Positions 10,857-23,339 of a stretch of 64,000 nucleotides of DNA are shown here, piece after piece. Under the pieces are notes generated by a model that saw nothing but the letters and a program-made list of their open reading frames with translations, did no database searches and was not told the DNA's origin. The stretch covers positions 1,389,831 through 1,453,830 of the forward strand of contig VJWN01000002.1 of the NCBI GenBank assembly GCA_007644065.1, in the 5' to 3' direction. The stretch's first letter is position 1. Each line of letters opens with the position of its first letter. The position numbers and the translations under genes were made by a program. The stretch is from Margaritispora aquatica. Taxonomy: Eukaryota; Ascomycota; Leotiomycetes; Helotiales; Discinellaceae.

Positions 10857-11404
10857 TGCTTTAGTGTTTGCGTGCTAGTGGTAATCCTCTTTGAAGAACA
10901 CTTATCCTAACCATCAGGCTGCTTCATAAGATAACTCCAGAGGCAACGGTGATTCACAAGCTGCTGAGTAGTCCTGCTGCTTGAGCAAAGACGCAGAAAC
11001 TCCCAAGATTCACGAAACAAGTCTTATGATTCACAATGGACATCCAAAGAATCTTCGAGAGTCACAAATATTATACATCTCGTATAAATTCGAAAATGCC
11101 TTTTAAATTGCTCAGAATGTTCTCCAAAGCGGAAGTTCGAGAGTGTTTATATTATCTGCTATGAGGAGCTTATAATTAATGCAGTCTCGCAGACCAATTT
11201 GCACCTGCAAAGATATATACTAAGGAGATCCACCGAACTGGGACCAAGTCCAAACAAACCAAAAATGACATAAAACAGCCCTTTATAAATACCAGAATGC
11301 CTCCTCTTCTATGGCCTATGAATCAAAGAACCAAGGCTCAGACAAAAATACGATTGAAATACAGATGGCAGACAGCCTTCAAAACAACAAGAGAGACTGT
11401 AGGG
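10857..11404. other. Intergenic region
   Basis: These 548 bases lie between the start of the hypothetical gene and the stop of the GMC gene, both on the minus strand. I see no gene. Confidence 0.5.
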
Positions 11405-13653
11405 TCAGTGTGAGGAAACATCACGAATAATGACATCAGCAGCTTTCTCGCTGATCATGTAGATCGGAAGAGCAGGAAAAAAGCCAGGAGTCTTAGGGAA
11501 GACACTCGCATCTACGACCCTCAATCCAGATACGCCTCTGACCCTGAACTTAGAGTCAAGAACAGCGTTCCGATCGCCATCCTTTCCAATAGCAGCAGTG
11601 CAGCTCGCATGGTGACCAAAAGCTTCTTGCTTAATATAGTCCTTGGTTCCCGCCTCACTAGTAACATTTTGACCTGGAAAGACCTCCGTGAAGGTAGTAT
11701 CGAGAGTGGCGAGGTTTTTGTTGGCTTGGCGTGCGAGCTGAACGCCTTCGTATGCTCCTCGGAGATCCAATTGATCCGCACCTCCACTTGTTATGCCCGC
11801 ATCGAAGCTGTTGAAGTTGATGATAGGTGTATCCAAAGGATTTGCAGATCGAAGGGTAACTGTGCCTGCGTTGTTCTGGCAGTGCGCTTTGAGGGTAACC
11901 CAGGTCCACCATCCAGTCTTTGCTCCATCAGGGATGAGATTCTTCAGAGAAGTCCAACCTGGATAGAATCCGCGGAATCGTACTGGACCACCAAATATAA
12001 ATACGTCAGGATTCGGGCCGGCTGCGGATGTCTTCTTCACGATGGCTAAAGGGAATGCGTTGCCGGAATAGAAGCCCTTTTCAGCTTCAGTTGTGCCGTT
12101 TGTCCACCTCCCCAAGCAACCATCGGGAACAGAACTGATCAATGAACAGCCGTTGAGAATCTGGAAAGTACTTGTGGTCTTGCTAACTACAGCGGTCTCA
12201 TAACGATCTTGTAGGTTGGTACCCACACCTGGCGAGTCAACAACAACGGGGATATTGAATCGATCGAGTTCTGCCTTGGGACCAATGCCACTTAGTTTCA
12301 ACAGTTGAGGTGTGTTGAAAGCACCAGCAGACAGAATAATCTCCCTCGTGGCATCGACGCATCCAGATCCTGTTGGACTGCCAGAAACTGACCGAGGAGT
12401 AGCTGCATAAAGACCAGTGCCTTCGAGAAAGTCGACACCGATTGCCTTGGGAGTTGCTGCAGTTTTACTGAATCTGACCTTGGTAACGAATGTGTTGAGT
12501 TTGATATGCAACTGGTATTTTCGAGACCCATCGGCATTGACTGCGTTAGCCGTGTCGACAACAAAGTTGCGCGGTCCGCTGCGAAGTCCGTTTGAAACAG
12601 CGAGAGGCAATTGATACAGGCCATCCTTCTCACTTTGTTCCGGTCCATTCACGTCTGTCAGCATAATCTTTGCAAACGCAGCGATGGTTGTGGGAATGGC
12701 ACCAATCGCTCGCTTAGCAATGGCAGCAGACATTGAAGCAGCTATGGTTGCAATCTTTCTATCCTTGACCAGAAGCGACATGTCCAACACGTTAGTACCG
12801 AACCAGCCTGAGAAGCCATGACCATCAGCGTGATTCGACAGATATTCGTTCGATTCAAGCTTTTGAAAGTACTTTCTCATACGACGAGGTGACCAGCTAG
12901 GATCTCCAGTGAGCCTCGAAATATATGTGAAGTCATCATCATGTGGGTAGACAGTGATCAAAGCATTATGGCTAGCACAACCACCCAGAGTTCCAGCACG
13001 CGGGTAGAGTATACCAAGACCTTTTGAGCCTTCTGGGGGATTAGGACCTACATGGTATTCTCCAGTGGGCGTCTTCCAGGTGTATTTCGTATCTAGCTGG
13101 GCTCTTGTGTCGTTAGAGTAGTGATTCACGTAATAGTCCCATTGCATAGGAGCGTATTCTGCGGAGAGTGGCCATAAGGAGGGAACCTTCTGTTGGAGAA
13201 TATCACCCTGGTCATCTCCTGCTTCAATGAGAAGAACCTTGTAACCCGCGATGGCAAGTCTTGCTGCAAGAGGTCCACCTCCTGGCCCAGAGCCTACGAC
13301 AATGTCTATTGATTTGTAGGTCAGTTTATAGATTTGGTGTTTTGTCAAAGAGCACAACCAGATGGAGTGAAACATAAACAAAATGAGCTAGAACTACTAC
13401 ATCATTATGCAGCTGTATGAATGTACAGACAAGAAGTGGAGTGAGAAGCAACATACATTCGTATGATTCAAGTTGTGATTGACAAACTGCTCCTGAGCCC
13501 TTTTCAGTTAAAGTCGCGCGATCAGTGCCTGGTGCTGCAAGTCTTCTCAAAGTCAGCAAGTTGCCGTCTAAGAAGTAGGGATATCAATACTTACACTGCA
13601 GGCACTGTACAAAAGCATAGCGTGAGTAGCCTCGGAAAATGTGGGAAGAGCAT
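11405..13653 (-). CDS. Secreted GMC-family FAD oxidoreductase
   Basis: Three exons (13595-13653, 13457-13542, 11405-13305) give 681 aa. Residues 1-22 form a signal peptide (hydrophobic run to TVPAVLAAPG). The FAD dinucleotide-binding motif VVGSGPGGG spans about 51-59, followed by LLIEAGDD. Further GMC marks are YPRAGTLGGCASHNALI, SAGAFNTPQLLKLSGIG and the C-terminal GHHASC segment, where His 614 occupies the catalytic His position. The second catalytic position, usually Asn or His, reads PKTPGFFPALPIYM, so it appears to be Phe. GMC enzymes oxidise alcohols, sugars or choline with FAD; the secreted form may feed peroxide to lignocellulose attack. The substrate is not predictable. The first intron ends in GAGAAG rather than CAG, the only acceptor that keeps frame. 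The second ends AATAG and restores the Y-IVVGSG start of the Rossmann fold. Confidence 0.87.
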
Positions 13654-15028
13654 GGTGGGAGGTTGATTAGATTTTAGTTGAAAATGATGAAGTAGCGATG
13701 AAATACCCCAAAAAGTGTCAATCACTATGTTGTCTTTATACTCAATTTGAAAATACCATACAGGAGGTTTAGATCTCTCAGGCAGATCGCTATTCATTGC
13801 ATCGATATCCATCATTCGACTCATCATACGAGTAGAAAATGTCTCTTCCACAGTTTGTCATACATGGACTTCCCGCCACTTGAACTTACTCAGCTCGGCA
13901 GTTTTCTCATGGAAAGGCTAGAGAATATGGACATGCTGACGTCCAATTTGATCCTTTACAAAAAAGATAAAGCAATGACTTGAGATTTGCATCGTAGATG
14001 TCTCGAGGAATTTTCAAGACTTCGTCCGATGATCGACACTTGCCAGACGCCAACGGAGTACAATCCAATACATAGCATGTCGACTGTTCTTGGTGGATCG
14101 GCTTCAGGTCACCCCTTTGCTCATATAACTGCCGACTGAGTCAGTTGCAAGGAGTAGTGACATATCAGCTTGTAAAGCCACAAACGTGGACTTGGAAATC
14201 TCAACGACTTGTGGTTGGCTGGGAAAATAGAACCTGTACAGAATGATGGCACAAAGCTAACGTCTTCTGTGACATCCGAGATCTCTGTAGACTTGCATTT
14301 GCAGGATCTGCTAGACACTCAACGCACCAAGTGTCTGGTGCTGGCGCGGAGGCTAGCTGCTCCGGAAATACGAAGTGATGAGTGATTGACGTATGACAGT
14401 CGAAAGGAACTTTCCGTTCCAACATGATATGGGGATATAGGATTTGATAATGATCTAGGCCATTGAAATGGCATTGGGGAAGTCGGCGTTGAGCATGTAC
14501 CAGCCTGACATGAACTGAATGACCTGGTAGATTTCCATGACGTATTTGGAATGCGTCGTCTTCTGAACACCAGCGAATGAACCAATAGCAAAATGTATCA
14601 AAATTCGTAAGGAGAAATTTTCATTCCTATGTTTAGTTCAACATCTATGCTGTTCGAGACTATCTATCGTGAGGCTGTGACACTCAGGTGAGATTTCAAC
14701 GTTAGAAAGAAGGTATGCCCTGGCCTTGGCTGTGGGTCAAGTCGATTCGATCGCTGCGCATCTGGCCCTTCACATTTTAAGAGAGCAAGAGTTACCGAAC
14801 GCATTCGTATAAAATGAAGCTCACTTCAAGTCAAAGAGCCTTGCCTAGATGAGTGTAATATGGAGTTCGGCATTACATACTTACAATCGAGATTACCACT
14901 AAGCGAAAACTGAAGTGAATTACAATGCCATCACGGTTTGTGGGACAAGAAGTGAAATTATGAGTCTTCGTAACTATGGGTACAGTCTTTTCGGGGCGAC
15001 CGAAAGCACAGAGCTTGGATATCCGGGA
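13654..15028. other. Intergenic region upstream of the GMC gene
   Basis: These 1.4 kb lie between the GMC start and the stop of the CorA-like gene. The open frames are short and featureless and I see no gene. The part next to 13654 is presumably the GMC promoter. Confidence 0.5.
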
Positions 15029-18000
15029 TCAAAAATCGACCTCTCGCTCTCGCTCCGCTCCATATATCGTACGCGGTCTTCTTACCAATCCAGCCGAGGG
15101 AGCCCTCCGCAAAAATATATCGTCCTCCCCATAAATATCCCTCTCTCGATTGACATAAGTCTCAGGAAGCGCTGCATAATTAGCTGGCTTCTTAGTCCAA
15201 AGTTTACTCATTCCGCTGAGGAAGTTGTTCAGCTCCCCTGCCCAAATAAGACACAACGTTACAATCAAAACTGTGAGCGGCAAAGCGGTAGCCCAGAAGA
15301 CCCATTCTAAAGTTGTGAGCTCATGGTTCAGAGTGAGGAAAATGGGCGTGACTCACGATTAACTTCCATGTTCCTCACATCATTGGTGTTCATTCCAAGT
15401 ATTGTGGCAACAGTGCTAAGTGGGAGGAAAATAATGGTTACCACCGTAAAGGCGTACACAGCAGCTTCTCTGTGGTTTAGTCAGCTTCCATGTCTTGCAA
15501 ATGACGAAGAAATGCAGAGACTAATGCTATGCTCATTGAGAGCCCTGAAATTGTAACTGCAACAAACGCATAAATATGGGACTTCAAATACTTACTGACG
15601 GTCCTTGTTAGAATCGATACGTTGAATATTCCAACTTGCAAGATCTGAAGCCTGTCCTTTCATCTCTCTGAAATCTTTGACTCGTCCATCGACAATAGCT
15701 AGGGCATCTTGTGCGACAAGCCCTTGAATCCCATAGGGCTCGGGCCCGGTATGCTGTGGGATTGGTGCTACGAAGGTCGGCAGGGGTTGTGTTGTAGCAT
15801 CATAGGTACGGTTGATGACCACGGTTCCTTCTGTCCGTCGCTGCAACCTGGGGTAACGTTCGCGGGATTCGTAATCAGGAAGCCTAGTTCGTGTGGTTGA
15901 AGAGGGAAATGCCAAGCCGAGAACTCTTGATTGCTGCTCAAGGGTCTCGCTGATGACCTCTATTTCTTGCTTGAGAAAGACAATCTTGTCCTGGTGGCCT
16001 CGGTCGAGTGGGTTGGTCTCAATAGTTTCTTGTAGAGCTTTCATGTATTCCCAGTACGTCTCACAGATATCCATTGCAGGTCCAGTTACATCTTGTATCA
16101 TTTGGTAGGAGACCAAGGATGCAAGCTCTGACGGTACAAAGGTTGCGTACTCTGATAGTCGTTTTAAAGACATGTTCTGCACGATTTCTCGTAGACCTAT
16201 CTCACAAAGATCGTTACAGAGAGCCATGGATTCGTCAAAAAGCTGCATGTCAATGCTTGTGAAGGCCATTGCCATGAGCAGATGAAGATACGCTTTTGAA
16301 AGTGCTGGAGGGACTTGGATGTTGGCTTCTGCCTCGTGACACTGCGAAAACGATTCCCGAAATGGCACAACAGTTCGAGAGAGTATTTTGAGCCAATCAA
16401 AAATTTCACTTGTTTCCTGACTATATTCGAATCGGCGTACGGTCATAGGTGGCTCAGGATATTTTGACGGAGGCTAATTTGTTAGCAAATTGAGATAGGT
16501 CTGGCGTTTGATTTTTACCTCTAGAATCCGATACACAGCCCCCCAGAATTTCTCCACTGTTGGCGCCTTCAAATCCGGCGGAAGGAAGAATTGAAATACA
16601 GACTCTGCAGCATTTAACATATCGACACTAGTTTCATATTGCTTGCGCTTGATCTGCGCTTGATCGGATGAATCGCCCCCCATGATACTCTTTCCTTTTC
16701 GTGTGATTAACAGATAAACGTCTTCTCTAGTTTTCGAAGGACAACCTCGATATGTCAATTTGTCATTAAGACTGGTGTTTCGGAGGAGAAAGTCGTCGAT
16801 TTCCTTGAGGTCTTGATATACCTCCGAGGCTTGGGAATCTGGAGATATAGCCCTTTCGCTGCCATTCCCATATGGCCATGTAAAGACTCTGAAGCTCGCA
16901 TCCGCCTGTGAAGGCACATTGGAAGGTTTCTCTCCAAATGGAGTATGGGATGCGGGCGGTGTTTGACCTGAAGGACCCCGAACCTCCCGGTCATTTCCCA
17001 AAGTTGATTCAATGTCTTTAACGACGTGATTTTCTAACAGTATTCCCTTCATGGGCTCTTTGTATGCACTTCTAAACAGAAGAATCAGAATCAATTTATT
17101 GACGTGAACATTTAACACACCTGAAATCAACATTGAGCCGAATATTTGATTTGTTTGCAAGCGAAAGTATCTTTGGCCAGTTTTCGGCTCTCAATGCTCT
17201 GTCATTATAAGTGAATTGAGGAGTGCGAGGCCAAAACTCCCAGAAATGAGCCAAGAGTTCCTAAAAGTACAGTCAGAACCACTAATGCTTCCCAGTAGCT
17301 TCGCACACATACAAACCAACTTTGGCACTCAGAGACCGGCAACGACCAGACGGACGAGTTCTTGCCTGAAACAATTACATATGTGTTGTTAGATACCGAA
17401 TTCCCTGCCGCAAGTCCTGTAGACACTTTAGGTGCAATGGTTACAACATCACCTTGCAATGAAGACATCGAAAGTCTCGAGCATGATATGAGAAGCGCTT
17501 AGAAGCAGTTAGCTTCGTACAATAGGTCTCATGATCTAGTGTACTCACAGTCATCAAGCACAATGAACCACAACTGAGCAATATGAAAGCAGGATTCCCC
17601 CGAAGCTTTTGGGTTCAATAATCGATATGCTTGCTGCATATCTCGATTCTTCTGGACCAAGGCAAAACGAGCTTGCATCTACTTCGGCGTTAGAATACAG
17701 CATACAAAATTTCCTCGCCAAGATATGTCACAATGTTTGGGCATTGCTTCTTCAAGAGGTTCTATCTCTTCTGGCAGGCAGCCCATCTTTACATTTACGG
17801 CATCAAGGGGAAATCGCTTACCAAAGTCCTCATTGGATGATCCGATAGACGAGTTGAAGAGCCAGGTGCTGTATAGTTTTCTAAGCAGAAGTATGGGACA
17901 CACATCCAAGAGACAGTCTTCGCTTTCGTAAAACTCTTCGAATGGGTATCTGCTGGGATTGTTTCTTGCAAATATGAAGGGGTCATGTATCTTGACTTGG

Positions 18001-19227
18001 CGCTTCTGGAAGTTTGCATCGGCTTATCATGCCGCTTCTTGACCTTTGCCAGAAGTCTTGTTATAGCACCATTCTCGCTCGCCGTGAGGCCACTAACTGC
18101 AATAGCATTTGTCTTTGGAGATCAATCAGCATATATTTACTGAAGCATAAATACAAAAACTTGCCTGAAACTGGTCGAAATCCATGTTGGCGTCTTCGAA
18201 ATGGCTACTTAGTCAATACAACAAATACCAAAATGTTCAGGTGGAGAGCTCACATCCATCTAAAAAGAGTCGACAACTTCTTTCGGGCCGCACCAGACTC
18301 AGCTGCTTCTGTGATCTTCACAGCATGCCGGCCGCCCATAACGCCATCCCCAGCATACTGAGACGTTAAGACATGCCGGACCTTATATCCAGCTATCTTG
18401 GAAGCGATATCGGATTCTACTCCATCGCCTTTCTCTGATAAATCCGATGTGGAACCAAATTCACTATCGGTTCCAATCAAGCTTTTAATATGGCGTGAAA
18501 GTGTAAAGTCATAGGTCTGACTATCAAAGTCGTCTCCATCCATACGCGAAGGTGAGACCCCTCTGTTCTCGGACTCGTCCTCTCGCTCAATACCAGTCCT
18601 GTTGCTCGTCCGATATGTAGGTGAAGATAATCCCCCTCTCCTATGCCTGCTCAGCTGAGAGCGATAGGGCGACGAAGGACGAAGATAGGTCCTTTCTCTT
18701 TCCCCACCATATGTACGCACAGGTGAGTACGTACGTGCTCTATCAGTATTAACAAATCTAATTGGGCTTGTCGATCGCTCTCTACGCCTCTCCTCTACAA
18801 CCCTCTCAACCACACGCCTTCGAATTGCCGGGGGAGGAGATGGTGAAGGTGAAGCGCGAGGCGAGCCTTGGGTTCTATCACGTGCCCTATAGACATAAGG
18901 TCCCGGCTCCTCATAACCTTCCAATGCTGCCCTTCCACGCGCCTCTCTACCGTGACGTAACCTTGAAATCGTGGCTTCATCGAGGTCTTCTTCCGAGTCA
19001 TAGTATGGCTGCCTTTGGTCGCGTTCTGGTTGCTGACCAAAGGTCGGTCGCATAGACGACGGCAAAGGGTAGGCTCGCGCCGGTACTCGAGTAGCATTAG
19101 TCTCTCTAGTTCGATCAAGTGGCTCTTCAAATCGTACTGGGAATGAGTCTACTCGACGAGGGGCACGCTCTCGCTCAGGCGCTACTTCATCGACGGGTCG
19201 ATCCAATGGCGATTCGTAGAAAGACAT
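15029..19227 (-). CDS. CorA-like Mg2+ transporter-type protein with long disordered N-terminus
   Basis: Ten exons assemble into 1193 aa: 18254-19227, 18165-18204, 17822-18112, 17549-17678, 17313-17497, 17121-17260, 16519-17071, 15596-16473, 15357-15469, 15029-15306. Residues 1-325 are disordered and rich in Arg, Ser and Pro. A folded cytoplasmic region follows, with marks such as SCFHIAQLWFIVLDDS, SSLQGD and LNVDFRSAYKEPMKG. Helices at about 860-960 precede the membrane part: EAAVYAFTVVTIIFLPLSTV (TM1), the signature GMN at 1089-1091, a short NDVRNMEVN loop and TM2 (about 1103-1123). GMN at the end of TM1 followed by a loop and TM2 defines the CorA family, so the protein may form a membrane divalent-cation channel, probably with a regulatory cytoplasmic head. 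Intron 2 is of GC-AG type (AG|GCAAGT). The small exon 18165-18204 codes for HFEDANMDFDQFQ. Every junction keeps frame. Confidence 0.85.
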
Positions 19228-20265
19228 GATGGGATACCGACTTTTGAAAATAAACCGGTCTGTGTTTACTCATGCAGATACAGCTACCACTCTCAACGCT
19301 GTATGAACAAATCCAAGTTGAGGTATCGATAATGATAAGCGGCAGGGGAAGATATGCTGCTCAGGAAATAGGTACAAGTACGAGAACATGAAATTAACAC
19401 GTAGAAAATGCTCAAACAGCCTCCTTGAGGATGAGATATACAAATGGTGAAATTAGTGCTGACAGGCTTTGTAGGTAATTTCAGGTTCAGCTCGATACTC
19501 GCCAAGAAGGTGGGGGCCAGAACAGACCTCCATCGTAAATGATTGTGCAAGACAACCGAATATTTTGATAGAAAAATGGCATTATGGGAATATGGAGGTG
19601 ACTTGGTGAAGAAACACTAAAGAATTGCTACCTATGAAGTTTGAAAATAAGGGTACTTGAGACAAAATTCACAAGAACAAACACATATTCCTAAATAGTC
19701 TTAGTGTATTGTCCCAATAAGGAATAGTCTCATATCTCGACTTCACCTCTCTCAATCACTCACTAACACACTCTCCCGTGCTGCAACAAATCCATTTGAA
19801 CGACATAGCAGCTTCTGATCAACAACACTAACAGAAAGACTGATAATACTGGGCTGTTGATCAGCTTTCAAGCGGTCATCGACTCATGCGAGAACATTTT
19901 CTGTGCATGTGGAATTCTGGTCAACAAATCCAAGATGAGGAGTTTTCTCGTTCAACTTCCAGCCAAAGCACCTAGACACGCGAAAAAGACACACCAAGAT
20001 GTTATTTCATTTTGCTAAGCAATCTACTAGGGAGCTCGATACTAAACCTGGTGTGAAGCATAGTGTAAAACGTGGCTGTCGCACTCTTGTTGTCTATACA
20101 TCTGACATTGCCAAATTGCAAAGCTTCTTAACAGTTCTCTGATGCGTCAAATATTCTGCCCTTCCTTGTCTTTCACAACTTGCAACACATCCACTCCTTC
20201 TGCACTGTTGTCATTGTTTTCACTGATGAGTGTCAGTCGATCTTCTGTGAACCTGGAATTCTAAA
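19228..20265. other. Intergenic region upstream of the CorA-like gene
   Basis: This 1.0 kb spacer on the minus strand lies between the CorA-like start and the stop of the ligase gene. I see no gene. Confidence 0.5.
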
Positions 20266-22191
20266 TCACCTGGCTACCTCGATATCTTCAGCAGAAGTCT
20301 CAAGCACTGAGATGGCAAGTCTCCCAATTTTCAATGATTCTGCAATTTCCTCCTTTGCTTGATCGCGGAGAATTTTCTTCATGATTTTACCGGCAGCACT
20401 GCGTGGAATAGTCTTAATTCTCTTGACACCACCAGCAAGCGCCTTGTACTTAGCAAGTCGACCATTCAAATGATTCTGAATTTCGGCATCATTGACCTGA
20501 TCAGCCATAGCAGGATCAATAACCACATATGCACGAGGCAGCTCGCCATTCCCATCGCATAGATCAATGCCGATGACTGCCACATCTATGATGGCAGGAT
20601 GAGTGAGCAAACAGGCTTCGATTTCTGTTGGAGAGACTTGCCACCCTCGAACTTTAATGATTTCCTGTTGTTTCATTAGCAAATATATTTTAATTTAATC
20701 AAGGCTACGGACCTTGATTCTATCAATGATGTACCACTTCCCCTTTTCCTGATAACCTATATCACCTGTTCTCAACCATCCGTTGTCTATCACAGACTTG
20801 GTTGTTTCTGGATTGTTGAGATAGGAGGTCATCATGCATGGAGATCTGATGAGGATTTCACCCCATAAGCCATCAGCTTTGATGTCCTGTAAATCTGAAT
20901 TCGCGACCCTGTATTTGAGGTTAATTTTGCGACTGATGCGAAACATCGACCGAAATGTATACCTAGCCTGCACATTTGGGAGAAGTCTTCCAACACTGCC
21001 TGTGTCATCCTTCTCGGGATATTGGAAAGAAGTAATCCAACCCACCTCAGTCATTCCCCATACTTGAGATAGCGTTGCATCTTCATGCAATATTGCAGCT
21101 AACTGGTTTTGCAAGGAAGCTCCAAGTGGAGCTCCTGCAATCCAAGCCAAGCGCAGGGAAGAAAGTAGCTTGCGCTCTTGCCCGTGCAATCTCAAGAGAT
21201 CTGCGAGGATTGGGTTTACCAAAGCTGTCTCCGTAATTTTGTGTTCCTCAAGGTAGGTTACGAACGACTCTGCGTGGTATCGACGCATAATGTATGTCTC
21301 GTAGCCTTGACGGAGCGGATCAAAATGACCAAGGGGTCCTCCAAAAGCATGAAATTGGGGAAGACAAAGAAGTCTTCTAACCTAATCTATGTTAGTTAGT
21401 GCCTTGCTTCTGGTAGCAATTTGCTTACCTCGTATGTCTTGTCCTTCGAATCGAGTAAAACTATGCTTTGGGCAACAAGAGCGAAATGGGACATTTCAGC
21501 AGCCTTTGGCAATCCTGTGGTTCCGCTAGTAGCGAGCAAAGCAGCAATAGTGGTCTTTGATTTTTGTTCATCATCGAAGGTGATCCAATCTTCACTGCCA
21601 TGCAGGAGTAGACTACTCCATGATTGGAACTCGATGTCAAAATTAACCGACTCAGAGTCAAACATGAATATTCTAGCTCGTGGAATGCTCAGTTCATCCA
21701 CTGGCGGAATCATGTTTTTCAGTAACCCCGGCTCAACAATGACAAACTTCACCTCGAATAGCCTGAGGATATCCTTGATCTCGTAGATTGTGAAAGCTGG
21801 GTTGCATCCGACGAATCGACCTCCAGCTCCAATAATTGCCAGATAAATCAAAGAGTAGTTGATCTGATAAAGTCAGCGCTGAAGTTCATCATAAACCGTG
21901 TGGAAGACGAATTTACATTGTTGTATGAGTGGACACAAACACTGTCCCCAGGACGAAGACCATGGACATGAAGGCCAGCAATAAGTTTCTTAACAGTGCT
22001 CTTTGCCTGGTTGTGCGAGATGCTATTGGAAGTTTCTGCAGGGTCAATGAACAGCTGTGGAAATCAGCTTCATCAAGTGAACGGAGGCAAGCAGGTCTTA
22101 CTGGTTTATCATGATCATAGCCAGAATTCCCGAAGACCCACGACAAAAGGTCAAGGAAAGGAATCTCTCTTCTCTCTGTTGATTCGAACAT
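20266..22191 (-). CDS. AMP-binding acyl/aryl-CoA ligase (4-coumarate-CoA ligase-like)
   Basis: Six exons (22102-22191, 21917-22054, 21429-21863, 20963-21381, 20713-20908, 20266-20664) give 558 aa. Adenylation motifs are in order: TSGTTGLPK (about 188-196, phosphate loop), WGMTEVGW (A5), GWLRTGDIGY (A7), EIIKVRGWQVSPTEIE (A8 hinge, from 427) and PRSAAGKIMKKILR with catalytic Lys 519 (A10). The protein activates a carboxylic acid with ATP to an acyl-adenylate and transfers it to CoA. The length and motif set fit 4CL-like fungal enzymes. The C-terminus (EDIEVAR) has no peroxisomal SKL-type signal. The start is the ATG at 22191 (MFESTERREIPFLDLLSWVF), matching the usual N-terminus; the longer open frame upstream begins only with TTG. 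All introns are 45-90 bases, GT-AG, and restore motif continuity. There is no adjacent biosynthetic gene, so this looks like a stand-alone gene. Confidence 0.9.
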
Positions 22192-23339
22192 CGTTATAGG
22201 ACACCATGCAACGACTGCGAAGGGACTTGTTTCTTCTGGATACAAATCTAAAGGGATTTACTGAAGGGAAACGGAATTGCGAGGCTTAGGTACGATGAAG
22301 AGAACTAAAAGTTCAAAGCTCGAGACTGTTGAAATGCTCCTAACAAATTGAAAAGTCGAAATCTGGCATTCGAAGATCATTCACTTCGAGTCGTCAAATT
22401 TATTTCGGAAGTCGTTGTCCATCAGAGGGCTCTCTCTACGACCCAATCCTCCAATCAGTCTGGCCCAGTTATGTATGTGTAACTGTTCTCGACAGTTTTT
22501 TCTCAAGCAAATTGGCCCAAAACATCAATTACGGCCACGTTTGGGGTAGTTCCTCCTTAATCTGGATCATTGCTACGAGTGTCGGATGCTGTTGAGGCAG
22601 GAAGGCCTGTCTGTCTACTTGGTTCCGGTGATAGCCACTCCACTTCTCACTCGCAGTTTTGGCAAGAACATATGATACAAGAAATCGAGATCCAATGTTC
22701 GATGTGACCTATCTTTATTGTCTGGCATCCCGGAAGTTCTTACATATAGCTGAACTGAGTGAGAAATATTTGATCAATATTCTACAACCTCAACTACCAT
22801 ATTTCAAATATTCGGACATAGACGAGCACGCCCGCAATTTAGATCAGATAGAACAGTCTATTAATTCATACTAAGATCTCTCAAGCCAAAGATGATGTTT
22901 GACGTCCTCCTTTGGGACATGCACCCCTGCTCTCTTCGAGCTTTGATTGACTGGAAAGTGATTTAGAGTTATGCTTTGGTATGTCACTTTTAGCATTTTT
23001 CCAGTTTTAGATTTTCGAGTTTCCTGGCTACATTTTGTCATGTTTGGCAGGTAACTTCTAAAGAAGAGGTACGCAAACTACAAAGCACATTTTTGAGTAG
23101 CAATGTACTTGGGGACTTTGGCAATTTATCTCAAGCAAGGGCCAAGGGCTATGTCAGGACTGTGGACATCAAAGGGTATTTCATTAGCGACCTATCTAGC
23201 ACTATCTAAGCAGAATTTACTGCAACCTATCAGACCATAATTCCCTTCATAGAAATTGCTCGGAATCTTATCAATATCACCAGCAAGCCCAAACGCCATC
23301 CCATCCCATCCCACGAACCGAAATCTCTACACGTCACAC
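22192..23339. other. Intergenic region
   Basis: These 1.1 kb lie between the ligase start and the stop of the J-domain gene. Only short frames are present and I see no gene. Confidence 0.5.

Noticed and set aside
15592..16446. Stand-alone 284 aa protein
   Set aside because: It is exon 8 of the CorA-like gene; both ends run into splice sites that join in frame to the neighbours.
22192..22245. Upstream extension of the ligase N-terminus
   Set aside because: It starts with TTG; the ATG at 22191 gives the usual family N-terminus.
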